A DNA stretch of 64,000 nucleotides from Butyrivibrio sp. VCB2006 (GTDB taxonomy: Bacteria > Bacillota > Clostridia > Lachnospirales > Lachnospiraceae), in NCBI RefSeq assembly GCF_000420945.1, contig NZ_ATVX01000019.1:1-64000 (forward strand). The letters are read 5' to 3'. How positions within the stretch are numbered: the stretch's first letter is position 1; each line of letters begins with the position of its first letter. The notes under the pieces are model-generated. The model saw nothing but the letters and a program-made list of their open reading frames with translations, did no database searches and was not told where the DNA came from. Shown piece after piece: positions 8,783-16,476 of the stretch. The translations under genes and the position numbers were made by a program.

Positions 8783-9208
8783 ATGATAAAACAGTTTATT
8801 AAATTTGGAATTGTGGGATTAAGCAATACTGTTATAGGATATATCATCTATGCTGTGACTTTATTTATTTTGAAGCATTTTGGCTTGGTGCCCGGCATTG
8901 ATGTTTACGTTGCACAGTTTGTGATGTTTGTACTCAGTGTTGCCTGGTCTTTTTATTGGAATAACAAATACGTGTTTAAAGAAGGCTTGTGTGAGAAGAG
9001 AAATGTGATATTGGCGCTTTTGAAAACTTATGCTTCGTACGCTTTTACAAGTTTGTTTCTGAGTGAGATGTTTCTGATGGTATGGGTTGAAGTATGCCAT
9101 ATAAATGAGTACATTGCGCCTGTTCTAAGTTTGTTAATTACAGTACCGCTTAATTTTGTTATACAAAAGTATTGGGTTTTTCGTAAGACCTCAAGTGGAC
9201 GTAGATGA
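8783..9208 (+). CDS. GtrA-family membrane protein, putative lipid-linked sugar flippase
   Basis: 141 residues with four hydrophobic segments. FIKFGIVGLSNTVIGY near the N terminus and LNFVIQKYWVFRK at the end are the conserved ends of GtrA proteins. GtrA is thought to move polyprenyl-phosphate sugars made by GtrB to the outer membrane face. Three GtrB-like enzymes are encoded nearby (2626, 12334, 15526). The start is set at ATG 8783; an in-frame TTG at 8774 overlaps the aminotransferase stop. The ribosome binding site is poor, so translation is probably coupled. Confidence 0.9.
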   Translation: MIKQFIKFGIVGLSNTVIGYIIYAVTLFILKHFGLVPGIDVYVAQFVMFVLSVAWSFYWNNKYVFKEGLCEKRNVILALLKTYASYAFTSLFLSEMFLMVWVEVCHINEYIAPVLSLLITVPLNFVIQKYWVFRKTSSGRR

Positions 9209-9272
9209 TGGCATTGGCGCAAGGTATCTCTTGTTTTTGAAGAAAGAATATTGATGGTATAAGGAAATAAGC

Positions 9273-10406
9273 ATGATTAATTTTAATGTACCACCTGTAG
9301 TTGGTGGCGAAGTAGAATTTATAGAAGATGCAATAAAGGATAGGAAAATATGTGGAGATGGTAAATATACTAAACTCTGCAATCAGTGGTTTAAGGAGCA
9401 CACAAACGCTGGTGGAGTATTAATGACGACATCATGTACACATGCGACTGAATTGGCTGCTTTGTTATGTGATATTCAACCGGGCGATGAAGTTATTATG
9501 CCCTCTTATACCTTTGTATCTACGGCAGATGCTTTTGTCCTTCGCGGTGCAAAAGTGGTATTTGTGGATATTAGACCGGATACCATGAATATTGATGAAA
9601 ACCTTATAGAAGAAGCAATAACTGATAGAACAAGAGCTATTGTACCAGTACATTATGCGGGTGTTTCTTGCGAGATGGATAGGATAATGGACATTGCGAG
9701 GAAACATAACTTGTTTGTTGTTGAAGATGCTGCACAGGGAGTAATGTCTGAGTATAAGGGACAGGCTTTGGGAACTATCGGTGATATTGGATGCTATAGT
9801 TTTCATGAAACCAAGAATCTCAGCATGGGTGAAGGCGGTGCTATTCTTATCAAAGATAAGGATAAACTTGAACTTGCTGAGATTATTAGAGAAAAAGGAA
9901 CTAACAGAAGCAAGTTCTTTAGAGGGCAAATTGATAAATATACTTGGGTAGAAGCAGGATCTTCATATCTGCCAAGCGAATTAAATTGTGCATATCTATG
10001 GGCACAGCTGCTTAAGGCAGATGAAATATTCAGCAATAGAATGGCTATATGGGATAGATATTATGAAGAATTGAAACCATTAGAAAATAAAGGAATTATT
10101 TCATTGCCATTTGTGCCTACAAATTGTAAACATAATGCGCATATGTTTTATATTAAATCCAAAGATTTATATGAAAGAACAGAACTTATTTCTTACCTAA
10201 AAGAGAATGGCGTGATGGCTGTTTTTCACTATATTCCGTTGCATAGTGCTCCTGCTGGGAAAAAGTATGGTGTATTTCATGGCGAAGACAAGTTCACTAC
10301 AAAAGAGAGTGAAAGATTGCTACGTTTGCCTTTATACTATGGCATGAACTATGAAGATCAGAGCAAAGTTATAGAACTTGTAAAGCTATTTTATAGTAGA
10401 AAATAA
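9273..10406 (+). CDS. wecE: dTDP-4-amino-4,6-dideoxygalactose transaminase WecE/RffA
   Basis: 377 residues. Similarity to E. coli WecE runs through the whole protein: FNVPPVVGGE, CGDGKYTKLC, GDEVIMPSYTFVSTADAFVL, VDIRPDTMNIDE, VPVHYAGVSCEMD, SFHETKN (PLP Lys at 181, the same number as in E. coli), IREKGTNRSKFFRGQ and AVFHYIPLHSAPAG. It converts dTDP-4-keto-6-deoxyglucose to dTDP-Fuc4N with glutamate as amino donor. In enterobacteria that sugar enters common antigen; here the neighbours (ATP-grasp, ArnE/F-like, ArnC-like) suggest it is modified and lipid-linked. The start is ATG 9273 behind AAGGAAATAAGC. Confidence 0.93.
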   Translation: MINFNVPPVVGGEVEFIEDAIKDRKICGDGKYTKLCNQWFKEHTNAGGVLMTTSCTHATELAALLCDIQPGDEVIMPSYTFVSTADAFVLRGAKVVFVDIRPDTMNIDENLIEEAITDRTRAIVPVHYAGVSCEMDRIMDIARKHNLFVVEDAAQGVMSEYKGQALGTIGDIGCYSFHETKNLSMGEGGAILIKDKDKLELAEIIREKGTNRSKFFRGQIDKYTWVEAGSSYLPSELNCAYLWAQLLKADEIFSNRMAIWDRYYEELKPLENKGIISLPFVPTNCKHNAHMFYIKSKDLYERTELISYLKENGVMAVFHYIPLHSAPAGKKYGVFHGEDKFTTKESERLLRLPLYYGMNYEDQSKVIELVKLFYSRK

Positions 10407-10452
10407 TGGTCTCATAGATAAATTGAGAATATAGGAGTGGGAGAATACTGAG

Positions 10453-11595
10453 ATGAAAAAGATAGCAATAATAGGCGCCTCATACTTACAGGCGCCATTG
10501 ATTTTAAAAGCTAAAGAAATGGGGTTAGAAACACATGTATTTGCCTGGAAAGCGGGAGATATAGGGGAAACTTTAGCAGATTTCTTTTATCCAATTAGTA
10601 TTATTGAGAAAGAAGAAATACTAGATAAGTGTAAACAAATAAATGTTGATGGAATTTGTAGCATAGCATCAGACTTGGCTGTTGTAACGGTTAATTACGT
10701 TGCACAACAAATGAATCTTGTTGGAAATTCGCAGAATAGCACATTATTATCGACGAACAAACACTTGATGAGAGAGGCATTTGCTCAAAACAATGATCCT
10801 TCGCCTAGAAGTATAATGGTTAATAGTATTAAGGATATTAATTGTGAACTAAGCTATCCAGTTATTGTTAAACCATTAGATAGATCTGGCAGTAGGGGAA
10901 TTGTAAAGGTTTATGATCCAAGCAAACTTGATGAAGCAATAGAGACTGCTGAAGAACAAGGCTTTATAAAAAAGGCTCTTGTCGAGGAATTTGTTGAAGG
11001 GAACGAGTATAGTGTCGAGTGTGTTTCTTGGAAAGGCCATCATACGTTTTTGGCTATGACTAAAAAGTATACTACAGGTTCACCTAATTTTATTGAAACT
11101 GGACATATTCAACCATCGGGAGTAGATGAACAAACAATCAATAGGGTTAAAGAAGTTGTTTCACATGCATTAGACAGCTTGCAAATAAAGAATGGAGCAT
11201 CGCACTCCGAATTAAAAATCGATAGTAATGGAAACATAGTAATAATTGAGATTGGAGCGAGGATGGGCGGTGATTTTATTGGAAGTACTCTGGTCCATTA
11301 TTCGACTGGAATTGATTTTGTGAAGGCCGTTATAAATATTGCGTTGGGCGAAGAACCTAGTTTAAAACCTGATAGAAAAGTGTCTGCTGTTGGTATACAT
11401 TATATATGCACCCAAGAGGACATAGATATGTATAATAGGGTTTCAGACGAGCATCCTGAATACTTAGTTGAGGCTGATATTCCCGATAGCATTGATGGGG
11501 AAATAAAAGATAGTGCCACGAGACATGGCTACTTTATAATGGCTGCAGATTCTGTTTCAGGAATTGAAAAATATATGCCCATTATAATGGAATAA
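10453..11595 (+). CDS. ATP-grasp ligase, possible amino-sugar acylating enzyme
   Basis: 380 residues. The N-terminal pre-ATP-grasp Rossmann domain has IAIIGASYLQAPLI. The central ATP-grasp domain has YPVIVKPLDRSGSRGIVKV (nucleotide-binding loop), ALVEEFVEGNEYSVE and the metal-binding IVIIEIGARMGGDFIGS. It resembles the carbamoyl-phosphate-synthase/BtrJ-like group that joins a carboxylate to an amine or thiol through an acyl phosphate. Directly after WecE, it may attach an amino acid or other carboxylate to the 4-amino group of Fuc4N; that substrate is my inference. A GGAG-type site lies upstream of ATG 10453. Confidence 0.8.
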   Translation: MKKIAIIGASYLQAPLILKAKEMGLETHVFAWKAGDIGETLADFFYPISIIEKEEILDKCKQINVDGICSIASDLAVVTVNYVAQQMNLVGNSQNSTLLSTNKHLMREAFAQNNDPSPRSIMVNSIKDINCELSYPVIVKPLDRSGSRGIVKVYDPSKLDEAIETAEEQGFIKKALVEEFVEGNEYSVECVSWKGHHTFLAMTKKYTTGSPNFIETGHIQPSGVDEQTINRVKEVVSHALDSLQIKNGASHSELKIDSNGNIVIIEIGARMGGDFIGSTLVHYSTGIDFVKAVINIALGEEPSLKPDRKVSAVGIHYICTQEDIDMYNRVSDEHPEYLVEADIPDSIDGEIKDSATRHGYFIMAADSVSGIEKYMPIIME

Positions 11596-11619
11596 GACTA
11601 TTGTGGTGGAGGGTAATAA

Positions 11620-11988
11620 ATGAGTCGACTCAAGACAGTTGTTTTATTAAATGTTCTCATGATGGTATATTCTTTGAGCGGAGTGCTTAGCAAATTGGCT
11701 GCTGGAGAAAACTTTATGAGTGCAGGATTCTGTTTGAAATATGCAGGAATTATATTTCTACTTGGGATATATGCTATTGGATGGCAGCAGATCATAAAGT
11801 ATCTTCCACTTACAACAGCATATGCAAATAAAGCTGTTACTATAGTATGGGGAATTGTATGGGGCTTTATTTTTTTTCATGAACATTTATCTTATGGAAA
11901 AATAATTGGTGCACTAATTATTATTATCGGTATCGTTATGTTTGTATATTCAGATGTCAACTCAAAAAGGGGAGCTGATAAGCCATGA
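11620..11988 (+). CDS. SMR/EamA-type small membrane protein, ArnE-like flippase subunit
   Basis: 122 residues with four predicted membrane helices. FHEHLSYGKIIGALIIIIGI near the end is the typical last-helix pattern of SMR and ArnE/ArnF proteins, and PLTTAYANKAVTIVWG resembles their third helix. ArnE and ArnF form a heterodimer that flips undecaprenyl-phosphate-Ara4N. Its stop overlaps the start of the next SMR gene by 4 bases (ATGA), and an ArnC-like transferase follows, so the three probably form one charging-and-flipping unit. Drug efflux is less likely in this setting. Confidence 0.78.
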   Translation: MSRLKTVVLLNVLMMVYSLSGVLSKLAAGENFMSAGFCLKYAGIIFLLGIYAIGWQQIIKYLPLTTAYANKAVTIVWGIVWGFIFFHEHLSYGKIIGALIIIIGIVMFVYSDVNSKRGADKP

Positions 11989-12326
11989 TAGAATACGCTG
12001 TTTTATTGCTGTTAGGTGTTTTCATAGGAGCTATCTCACAGGTGTTATTAAAGATTGCGGCTAACAGACATTACGACTCAAAGATAGCCGAGTATAATAA
12101 TCCTCTTGTTATCACAGCCTATGTTTTATTTGTTTTTACTACTTTTATGTCTATACTAGCATACAAGGGAATTCCGTTGTCGATGGGACCAGTTTTGGAA
12201 GCTTCAAGCTATTTTTATGTTACTGTTTTTGGTGTGGTGATTTTTAAGGAAAAGGTTAATGTTCAGAAATTGCTGGCTTTAGCAGTTATTATTTTGGGAA
12301 TATGTGTATATTCTTTGTTGGGGTGA
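11985..12326 (+). CDS. SMR/EamA-type small membrane protein, ArnF-like flippase subunit
   Basis: 113 residues with four predicted helices. VFIGAISQVLLKIAA is the usual SMR first helix, IPLSMGPVLEASSYFYVTVFG the third (given here as PLSMGPVLEASSYF), and IFKEKVNVQKLLALAVIILG the last. It pairs with the preceding gene by ATGA overlap. Two different short SMR proteins side by side beside an ArnC-like transferase mirrors the arnC/arnE/arnF logic, with a lipid-linked amino sugar as the probable cargo. Confidence 0.78.
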   Translation: MIEYAVLLLLGVFIGAISQVLLKIAANRHYDSKIAEYNNPLVITAYVLFVFTTFMSILAYKGIPLSMGPVLEASSYFYVTVFGVVIFKEKVNVQKLLALAVIILGICVYSLLG

Positions 12327-12333
12327 ATAAGAA

Positions 12334-13260
12334 ATGAGATTATCTGTAGTAATACCTGTTTATGGGTGCAGAGAGGCTTTGCCAGAATTATACAGAAGAT
12401 TGAGCAATACACTCATTAAGATAACGGATGATTATGAGATAGTACTTGTAAACGATAATTGTCCACAGAATTCATGGGAAGAAATCGAGAATCTGTGCAA
12501 AAAAGATGGTAAAGTTAAAGGTATAGAGTTGTCCAGAAATTTTGGGCAGATGAAAGCTATTTTGGCAGGATTAGAATTTGCTTCTGGAGAATGGATTGTT
12601 GTAATGGATTGCGACTTGCAGGATCGACCTGAAGAAATAATAAGATTGTGGAATAAGGCGCAAGAAGGATATGATATCGTATTTGGCAGAAGAAAAGACA
12701 GAAAGGATAAAAAAACCAAGGTTTTGTTGGCAAATCTTTTTTATGGTATTTATCGTTTTGCAACTGACGGTAATTACGATGGAGCGCTATGTAACTTTAG
12801 TATTGTTAATAGGAAAGTTATAGATAGTTATTGCCAAATGAGGGAAGAACATAGAGCATATGTGATGTATTTGAAATGGCTTGGCTTCAAACAAACAGCT
12901 ATAGACGTAGAGCATGATGCAAGATATGCTGGAAAGTCGGGGTATACACTGAAAAAGCGTATTGATTTGGCACTTGAATTGTTAACATCGCAGTCTGACA
13001 AAGTTCTAAAGTTATTCATTAAATTGGGAATGTTTATGAGTGCAGTGGCATTTATTTCGATTATCATACTGGTAATTTACCATCAAGTAGCTCAAGTTTC
13101 TGTAGGATGGACTAGCCTTATAGCTACGACCGTATTAATAGGTGGCATTGAAATAATGGTAATTGGAGTACTTGGATTGTATGTTGGAAACATTTTTGTT
13201 CAAGTGAAGAAAAGGCCTCTGTATGTCATTAGACAGGTTATTAACGGAGAAAAAGAATGA
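12334..13260 (+). CDS. ArnC/GtrB-like undecaprenyl-phosphate glycosyltransferase (GT2)
   Basis: 308 residues: GT2 domain (LSVVIPVYGC, VNDNCPQNSW, LSRNFGQMKAILAGL, metal-binding MDCDLQDRPEE with D92 and D94) and two C-terminal membrane spans (about 228-250 and 262-285). This is the complete ArnC/GtrB architecture, catalysing sugar transfer from a nucleotide donor to polyprenyl phosphate. It starts 7 bases after the SMR pair and ends in an ATGA overlap with the epimerase gene. The neighbouring WecE and ATP-grasp genes make a Fuc4N derivative a candidate substrate. Confidence 0.88.
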   Translation: MRLSVVIPVYGCREALPELYRRLSNTLIKITDDYEIVLVNDNCPQNSWEEIENLCKKDGKVKGIELSRNFGQMKAILAGLEFASGEWIVVMDCDLQDRPEEIIRLWNKAQEGYDIVFGRRKDRKDKKTKVLLANLFYGIYRFATDGNYDGALCNFSIVNRKVIDSYCQMREEHRAYVMYLKWLGFKQTAIDVEHDARYAGKSGYTLKKRIDLALELLTSQSDKVLKLFIKLGMFMSAVAFISIIILVIYHQVAQVSVGWTSLIATTVLIGGIEIMVIGVLGLYVGNIFVQVKKRPLYVIRQVINGEKE

Positions 13261-14249
13261 AGAAAATAATTATTTTTGGAGCTACTGGGAATATTGGTGC
13301 ATATTTTGTTGATTATTGCATAGAACATTTAGATTCTTCAAAATATGAAATTATTGCGGTTGGCCGAAAAGAAACTGATTATTACAAGAATAAAGGCATA
13401 AAATATTGCAGAGTAGACATTACCAAAGATGAGGATTTCAATAGCCTTCCAGCAGATGATATATATGCAATAGTTAATTTGGCGGGGGTTTTGCCTGCTT
13501 ATTTAAAAGATAATAATCCTTTTGTTTATGCGAATACTAATATTCTAGGCTCGTTGAGAATGCTTGAATATGCTAGAAAAAATAATGCTGATAGATTTCT
13601 TTATTCTCAAACGTGGGCAGAGCAAGCAGGGTATTGGGGGAAAAAGGATATATTATCCCCGGATATGCCTAGAAAGCTGTTATATACTGGTGACCATGCT
13701 TTTTATACGATTACAAAAACAACGGTGGTTGAAACCATGGAATACTATAGGCAGGAATTTGGGATTAAAAGCTTTGTATTTAGATTGCCCAATGTATACC
13801 TATATAATCCGGAAACAGAGTACTATGTTGATGGTGAGAAGCATGTTATTGCCTATAGATATATGATTGAAAGAGCAATAAAAGGAGAGCCAATCGAATT
13901 ATGGGGATCACCAGATGCGTATAAAGATATTTTATATGTTAAGGACTTGTGTCAAATGATGTTTAAAGCATTATTTGTTGAGAGAGATTGCGGCCTTTAT
14001 AATGCGGGAACGGGTATTAAGACCACATTAAAGGAACAGATAGAAGGAATCATAGATGTCTTTTCTCCAGCTTCTCGTAAATCAGAAATTATTTACAGGC
14101 CTGAGAAAGCTAACTTTGTTAGCTTTGTTATGGATATAGAAAATGCAAGGCTGGAATTAGGGTATGATCCGCAGTATGGATATAAAGAGTATTTGATGGA
14201 TTACATGATAGAGCGTGACAAGAAAAAATATGATATGTTGTGGAAATGA
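13257..14249 (+). CDS. NAD-dependent sugar epimerase/dehydratase (extended SDR)
   Basis: 330 residues. An N-terminal NAD(P) fold is marked by GATGNIG (residues 8-14). The active-site Tyr/Lys pair is YTITK (Y150, K154), with the preceding YSQTWAE supplying the Ser/Thr position. VNLAGVLPAYL and KDILYVKDLCQMM are typical of nucleotide-sugar epimerases and dehydratases. It probably acts on a nucleotide sugar used in this locus; the exact reaction (4-epimerase, 4,6-dehydratase or reductase) is not resolved. It is coupled to the ArnC-like gene by a 4-base overlap. Confidence 0.83.
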   Translation: MKKIIIFGATGNIGAYFVDYCIEHLDSSKYEIIAVGRKETDYYKNKGIKYCRVDITKDEDFNSLPADDIYAIVNLAGVLPAYLKDNNPFVYANTNILGSLRMLEYARKNNADRFLYSQTWAEQAGYWGKKDILSPDMPRKLLYTGDHAFYTITKTTVVETMEYYRQEFGIKSFVFRLPNVYLYNPETEYYVDGEKHVIAYRYMIERAIKGEPIELWGSPDAYKDILYVKDLCQMMFKALFVERDCGLYNAGTGIKTTLKEQIEGIIDVFSPASRKSEIIYRPEKANFVSFVMDIENARLELGYDPQYGYKEYLMDYMIERDKKKYDMLWK

Positions 14250-14287
14250 CAGTATTATATGGTCGAAAAAAATAGGGGAAAAACGAT

Positions 14288-15439
14288 TTGAATAAAGGGA
14301 CTTTTACAGGAAAAAACAATTGTTTATGGATAATAGATGGAATAATTATCAGTTTAATTTGCGTATTATCTGGGAGCTTGTTTTTTAATTTTATTGTTGG
14401 TAAGTTTTCAAGTGATTTCGTGGCGCATATAAGCACCGTAATATCCGGAAATAAGGGATATTCATTGGCGCATTTGATAATTAAGATATGTTCTTTAAGC
14501 GGTCATACGAATGAAGTACTAACTATAGTAATGGTGGTAATTATTGCTTGTACTATTGGCGCTTCATATATATACGTATATGGAAGACTTAATTCAATAT
14601 TAGATAGTAGTGTGATATTGTTCGTGGCTATTTCGAGTATTTTTGTGAATAGCTTGTATGTGCCAGTAGTTTTTCCTTATTTTTATACTCATTATACAGT
14701 TGTATCGCAACCATGGCACAATATTACGTATTTGGTTATGCGGTTATGGAGCATTGGTGTATTATGTTTGTGGTTTGAAATACTTAATGATATTCAAATG
14801 TCGAAAAAGTTGAGAGCTAGATATTTGCTGCTATTTTTGGTGCTTTTGATAATGTGTAATTGGAGTAAGCCAAATTTCGTGCTGGCGTTTGCTCCAATGG
14901 TGGCATTTGTGTTTATCCATGTATTGCTAGTTAGTCATGGCAAGAGCATACGAAGTGTATTATTAGTTTCATTGATGGGAATTCTTTCGATGGTACCTGT
15001 ATTCTTTCAAACGAGAGTTGTATTTGACGAAAGTGAGAAGGCATCAATAGTCATCTCTGCAGAGAATTTTGTAGATTATCTTTTTGGAAATGTCCAAGGA
15101 AACTTTTTGATATACGAGTTTTGCAATCTTCTGTTTCCGATGTTTGTACTAATTACCCTATTATATCTTCATTTTGGTAAAAAAAATAATATTGATTTTT
15201 CTAGGATAACATGTGCATTTTTAATGTTTGTTATTTCTCATTTACAGCAATTGTTTTTGGCTGAAGATGGGCCTAGAAAATTAGATGGTAATTTTGCTTG
15301 GGGAGTATATGGAATGGGAATGCTTCTATATTTGATTATTATTACAGAATGGATATACATATATAAAACAAAGAATATTAATAAGATAGTATATATGGTT
15401 GGGAATGTAATATACTGTTGGCATGTTTTTGGGGGGTAG
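14288..15439 (+). CDS. Polytopic GT-C-like membrane protein, C terminus apparently cut by a G6 tract
   Basis: 383 residues, about ten hydrophobic segments. FSSDFVAHIS (D43, H47) lies after the first span, as the acidic pair does in the related protein at 20933 (DSGDTFDHL). Both also share WHNITYL/YHNLTYL, a KPNF/KPCF site and an INKIVY/KNKIVYW end. The frame stops just after six G bases (15431-15436). One more G would extend it through VAYLLRMLAGYNCIG to a stop at 15483, a better match to the homologue's end. The start is TTG 14288, with AGGGGA 8 bases before it and no usable ATG nearby. Substrate unknown. Confidence 0.65.
   Translation: MNKGTFTGKNNCLWIIDGIIISLICVLSGSLFFNFIVGKFSSDFVAHISTVISGNKGYSLAHLIIKICSLSGHTNEVLTIVMVVIIACTIGASYIYVYGRLNSILDSSVILFVAISSIFVNSLYVPVVFPYFYTHYTVVSQPWHNITYLVMRLWSIGVLCLWFEILNDIQMSKKLRARYLLLFLVLLIMCNWSKPNFVLAFAPMVAFVFIHVLLVSHGKSIRSVLLVSLMGILSMVPVFFQTRVVFDESEKASIVISAENFVDYLFGNVQGNFLIYEFCNLLFPMFVLITLLYLHFGKKNNIDFSRITCAFLMFVISHLQQLFLAEDGPRKLDGNFAWGVYGMGMLLYLIIITEWIYIYKTKNINKIVYMVGNVIYCWHVFGG
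15431..15436 (+). repeat. Poly-G tract (G6) at the 3' end of a GT-C-like gene
   Basis: Six G bases sit directly before the in-frame TAG. A seventh G would add about 15 residues that extend the last membrane segment, so the tract determines the C terminus of the protein. Confidence 0.75.
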
Positions 15440-15525
15440 CTTATTTGCTGAGAATGTTAGCAGGATACAATTGTATAGGCTAACGAAGTAAAACAAGAGA
15501 ATATTTTATTTATGGTGGATTTTAT

Positions 15526-16476
15526 ATGGACAGAGAATTGATTAGCTTCGTCATACCTTGCTATAAATCTAGCAAGACTATTGAAATAGTTGTTAATGAA
15601 ATTAAGCAGACTATGGCGAATTACGATTACGAAATAGTGTTAGTAAATGACTCATCTCCTGACGATACATTTGGTACTATTGCCAAATTGTGTAGTAAGG
15701 ATAAATACATCGTAGGAATAAATCTAAATGAGAACTTTGGGCAACATGCGGCATTGATGGCGGGATTTAATCACGTACATGGTAGCATAGTTGTTTGCCT
15801 TGACGATGATGGGCAGACTCCAGCAAATGAATGTCTTAAGCTTATAGATGAAATTAAACGTGGAAAGGATGTTGTGTATGCAAAATACACTCACAAAAAG
15901 CATTCCAATTTTAGGAATTTTGGGAGTAGAGTGAATGATTGGATGCTTAGATTTATGCTTAATAAGCCTAAAGAATTGGAAGTTTCCAGCTATTTTGCTA
16001 TGAGAAGGTTAATTGCAGATGAAGTAATTAAGTATACTAATCCGTTTCCATATGTAATAGGTTTGGTGCTGAGATCTACCAAAAGTATAAGCAATATTGA
16101 GATAAACCATAAAGATCGGATGGAGGGTGAATCCGGGTACACGTTTAGAAAGCTTATAGCTTTATGGATGAATGGTTTTACTGCATTCAGTGTTAAACCG
16201 CTCAGAATGGCTACTGCAATTGGTGGAATAATGGCTTTGATAAGCTTTCTATATGGTATTTTTACCATAGTGATGAAGATAGTTGGGATAAATTATGTTA
16301 TGGGGTTTAGTGCGCTTATGGCAGTAATAACTTTCATAGGCGGGCTGAATTTACTAATGCTGGGGATAATTGGAGAGTATATCGGACGTATTTATATTTC
16401 GTTAAATAAAGCTCCCCAGTATATAATTAGAGAGGTAATAGATAATCGCGAACAAGGCACTTCAAGGGAAGAATGA
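15526..16476 (+). CDS. GtrB-like polyprenyl-phosphate glycosyltransferase (GT2)
   Basis: 316 residues: GT2 domain (ISFVIPCYKSSKTIE, VLVNDSSPDDT, NENFGQHAALMAG, metal site CLDDDGQTP at D93-D95) and two C-terminal membrane spans (about 223-285) ending in IIGEYIGRIYISLNKAPQY. This is a third enzyme of the GtrB class in the window, implying a third lipid-linked sugar. The stop overlaps the ATG of the following GT-C-like gene, so donor maker and user are probably co-translated. Sugar unknown. Confidence 0.87.
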   Translation: MDRELISFVIPCYKSSKTIEIVVNEIKQTMANYDYEIVLVNDSSPDDTFGTIAKLCSKDKYIVGINLNENFGQHAALMAGFNHVHGSIVVCLDDDGQTPANECLKLIDEIKRGKDVVYAKYTHKKHSNFRNFGSRVNDWMLRFMLNKPKELEVSSYFAMRRLIADEVIKYTNPFPYVIGLVLRSTKSISNIEINHKDRMEGESGYTFRKLIALWMNGFTAFSVKPLRMATAIGGIMALISFLYGIFTIVMKIVGINYVMGFSALMAVITFIGGLNLLMLGIIGEYIGRIYISLNKAPQYIIREVIDNREQGTSREE

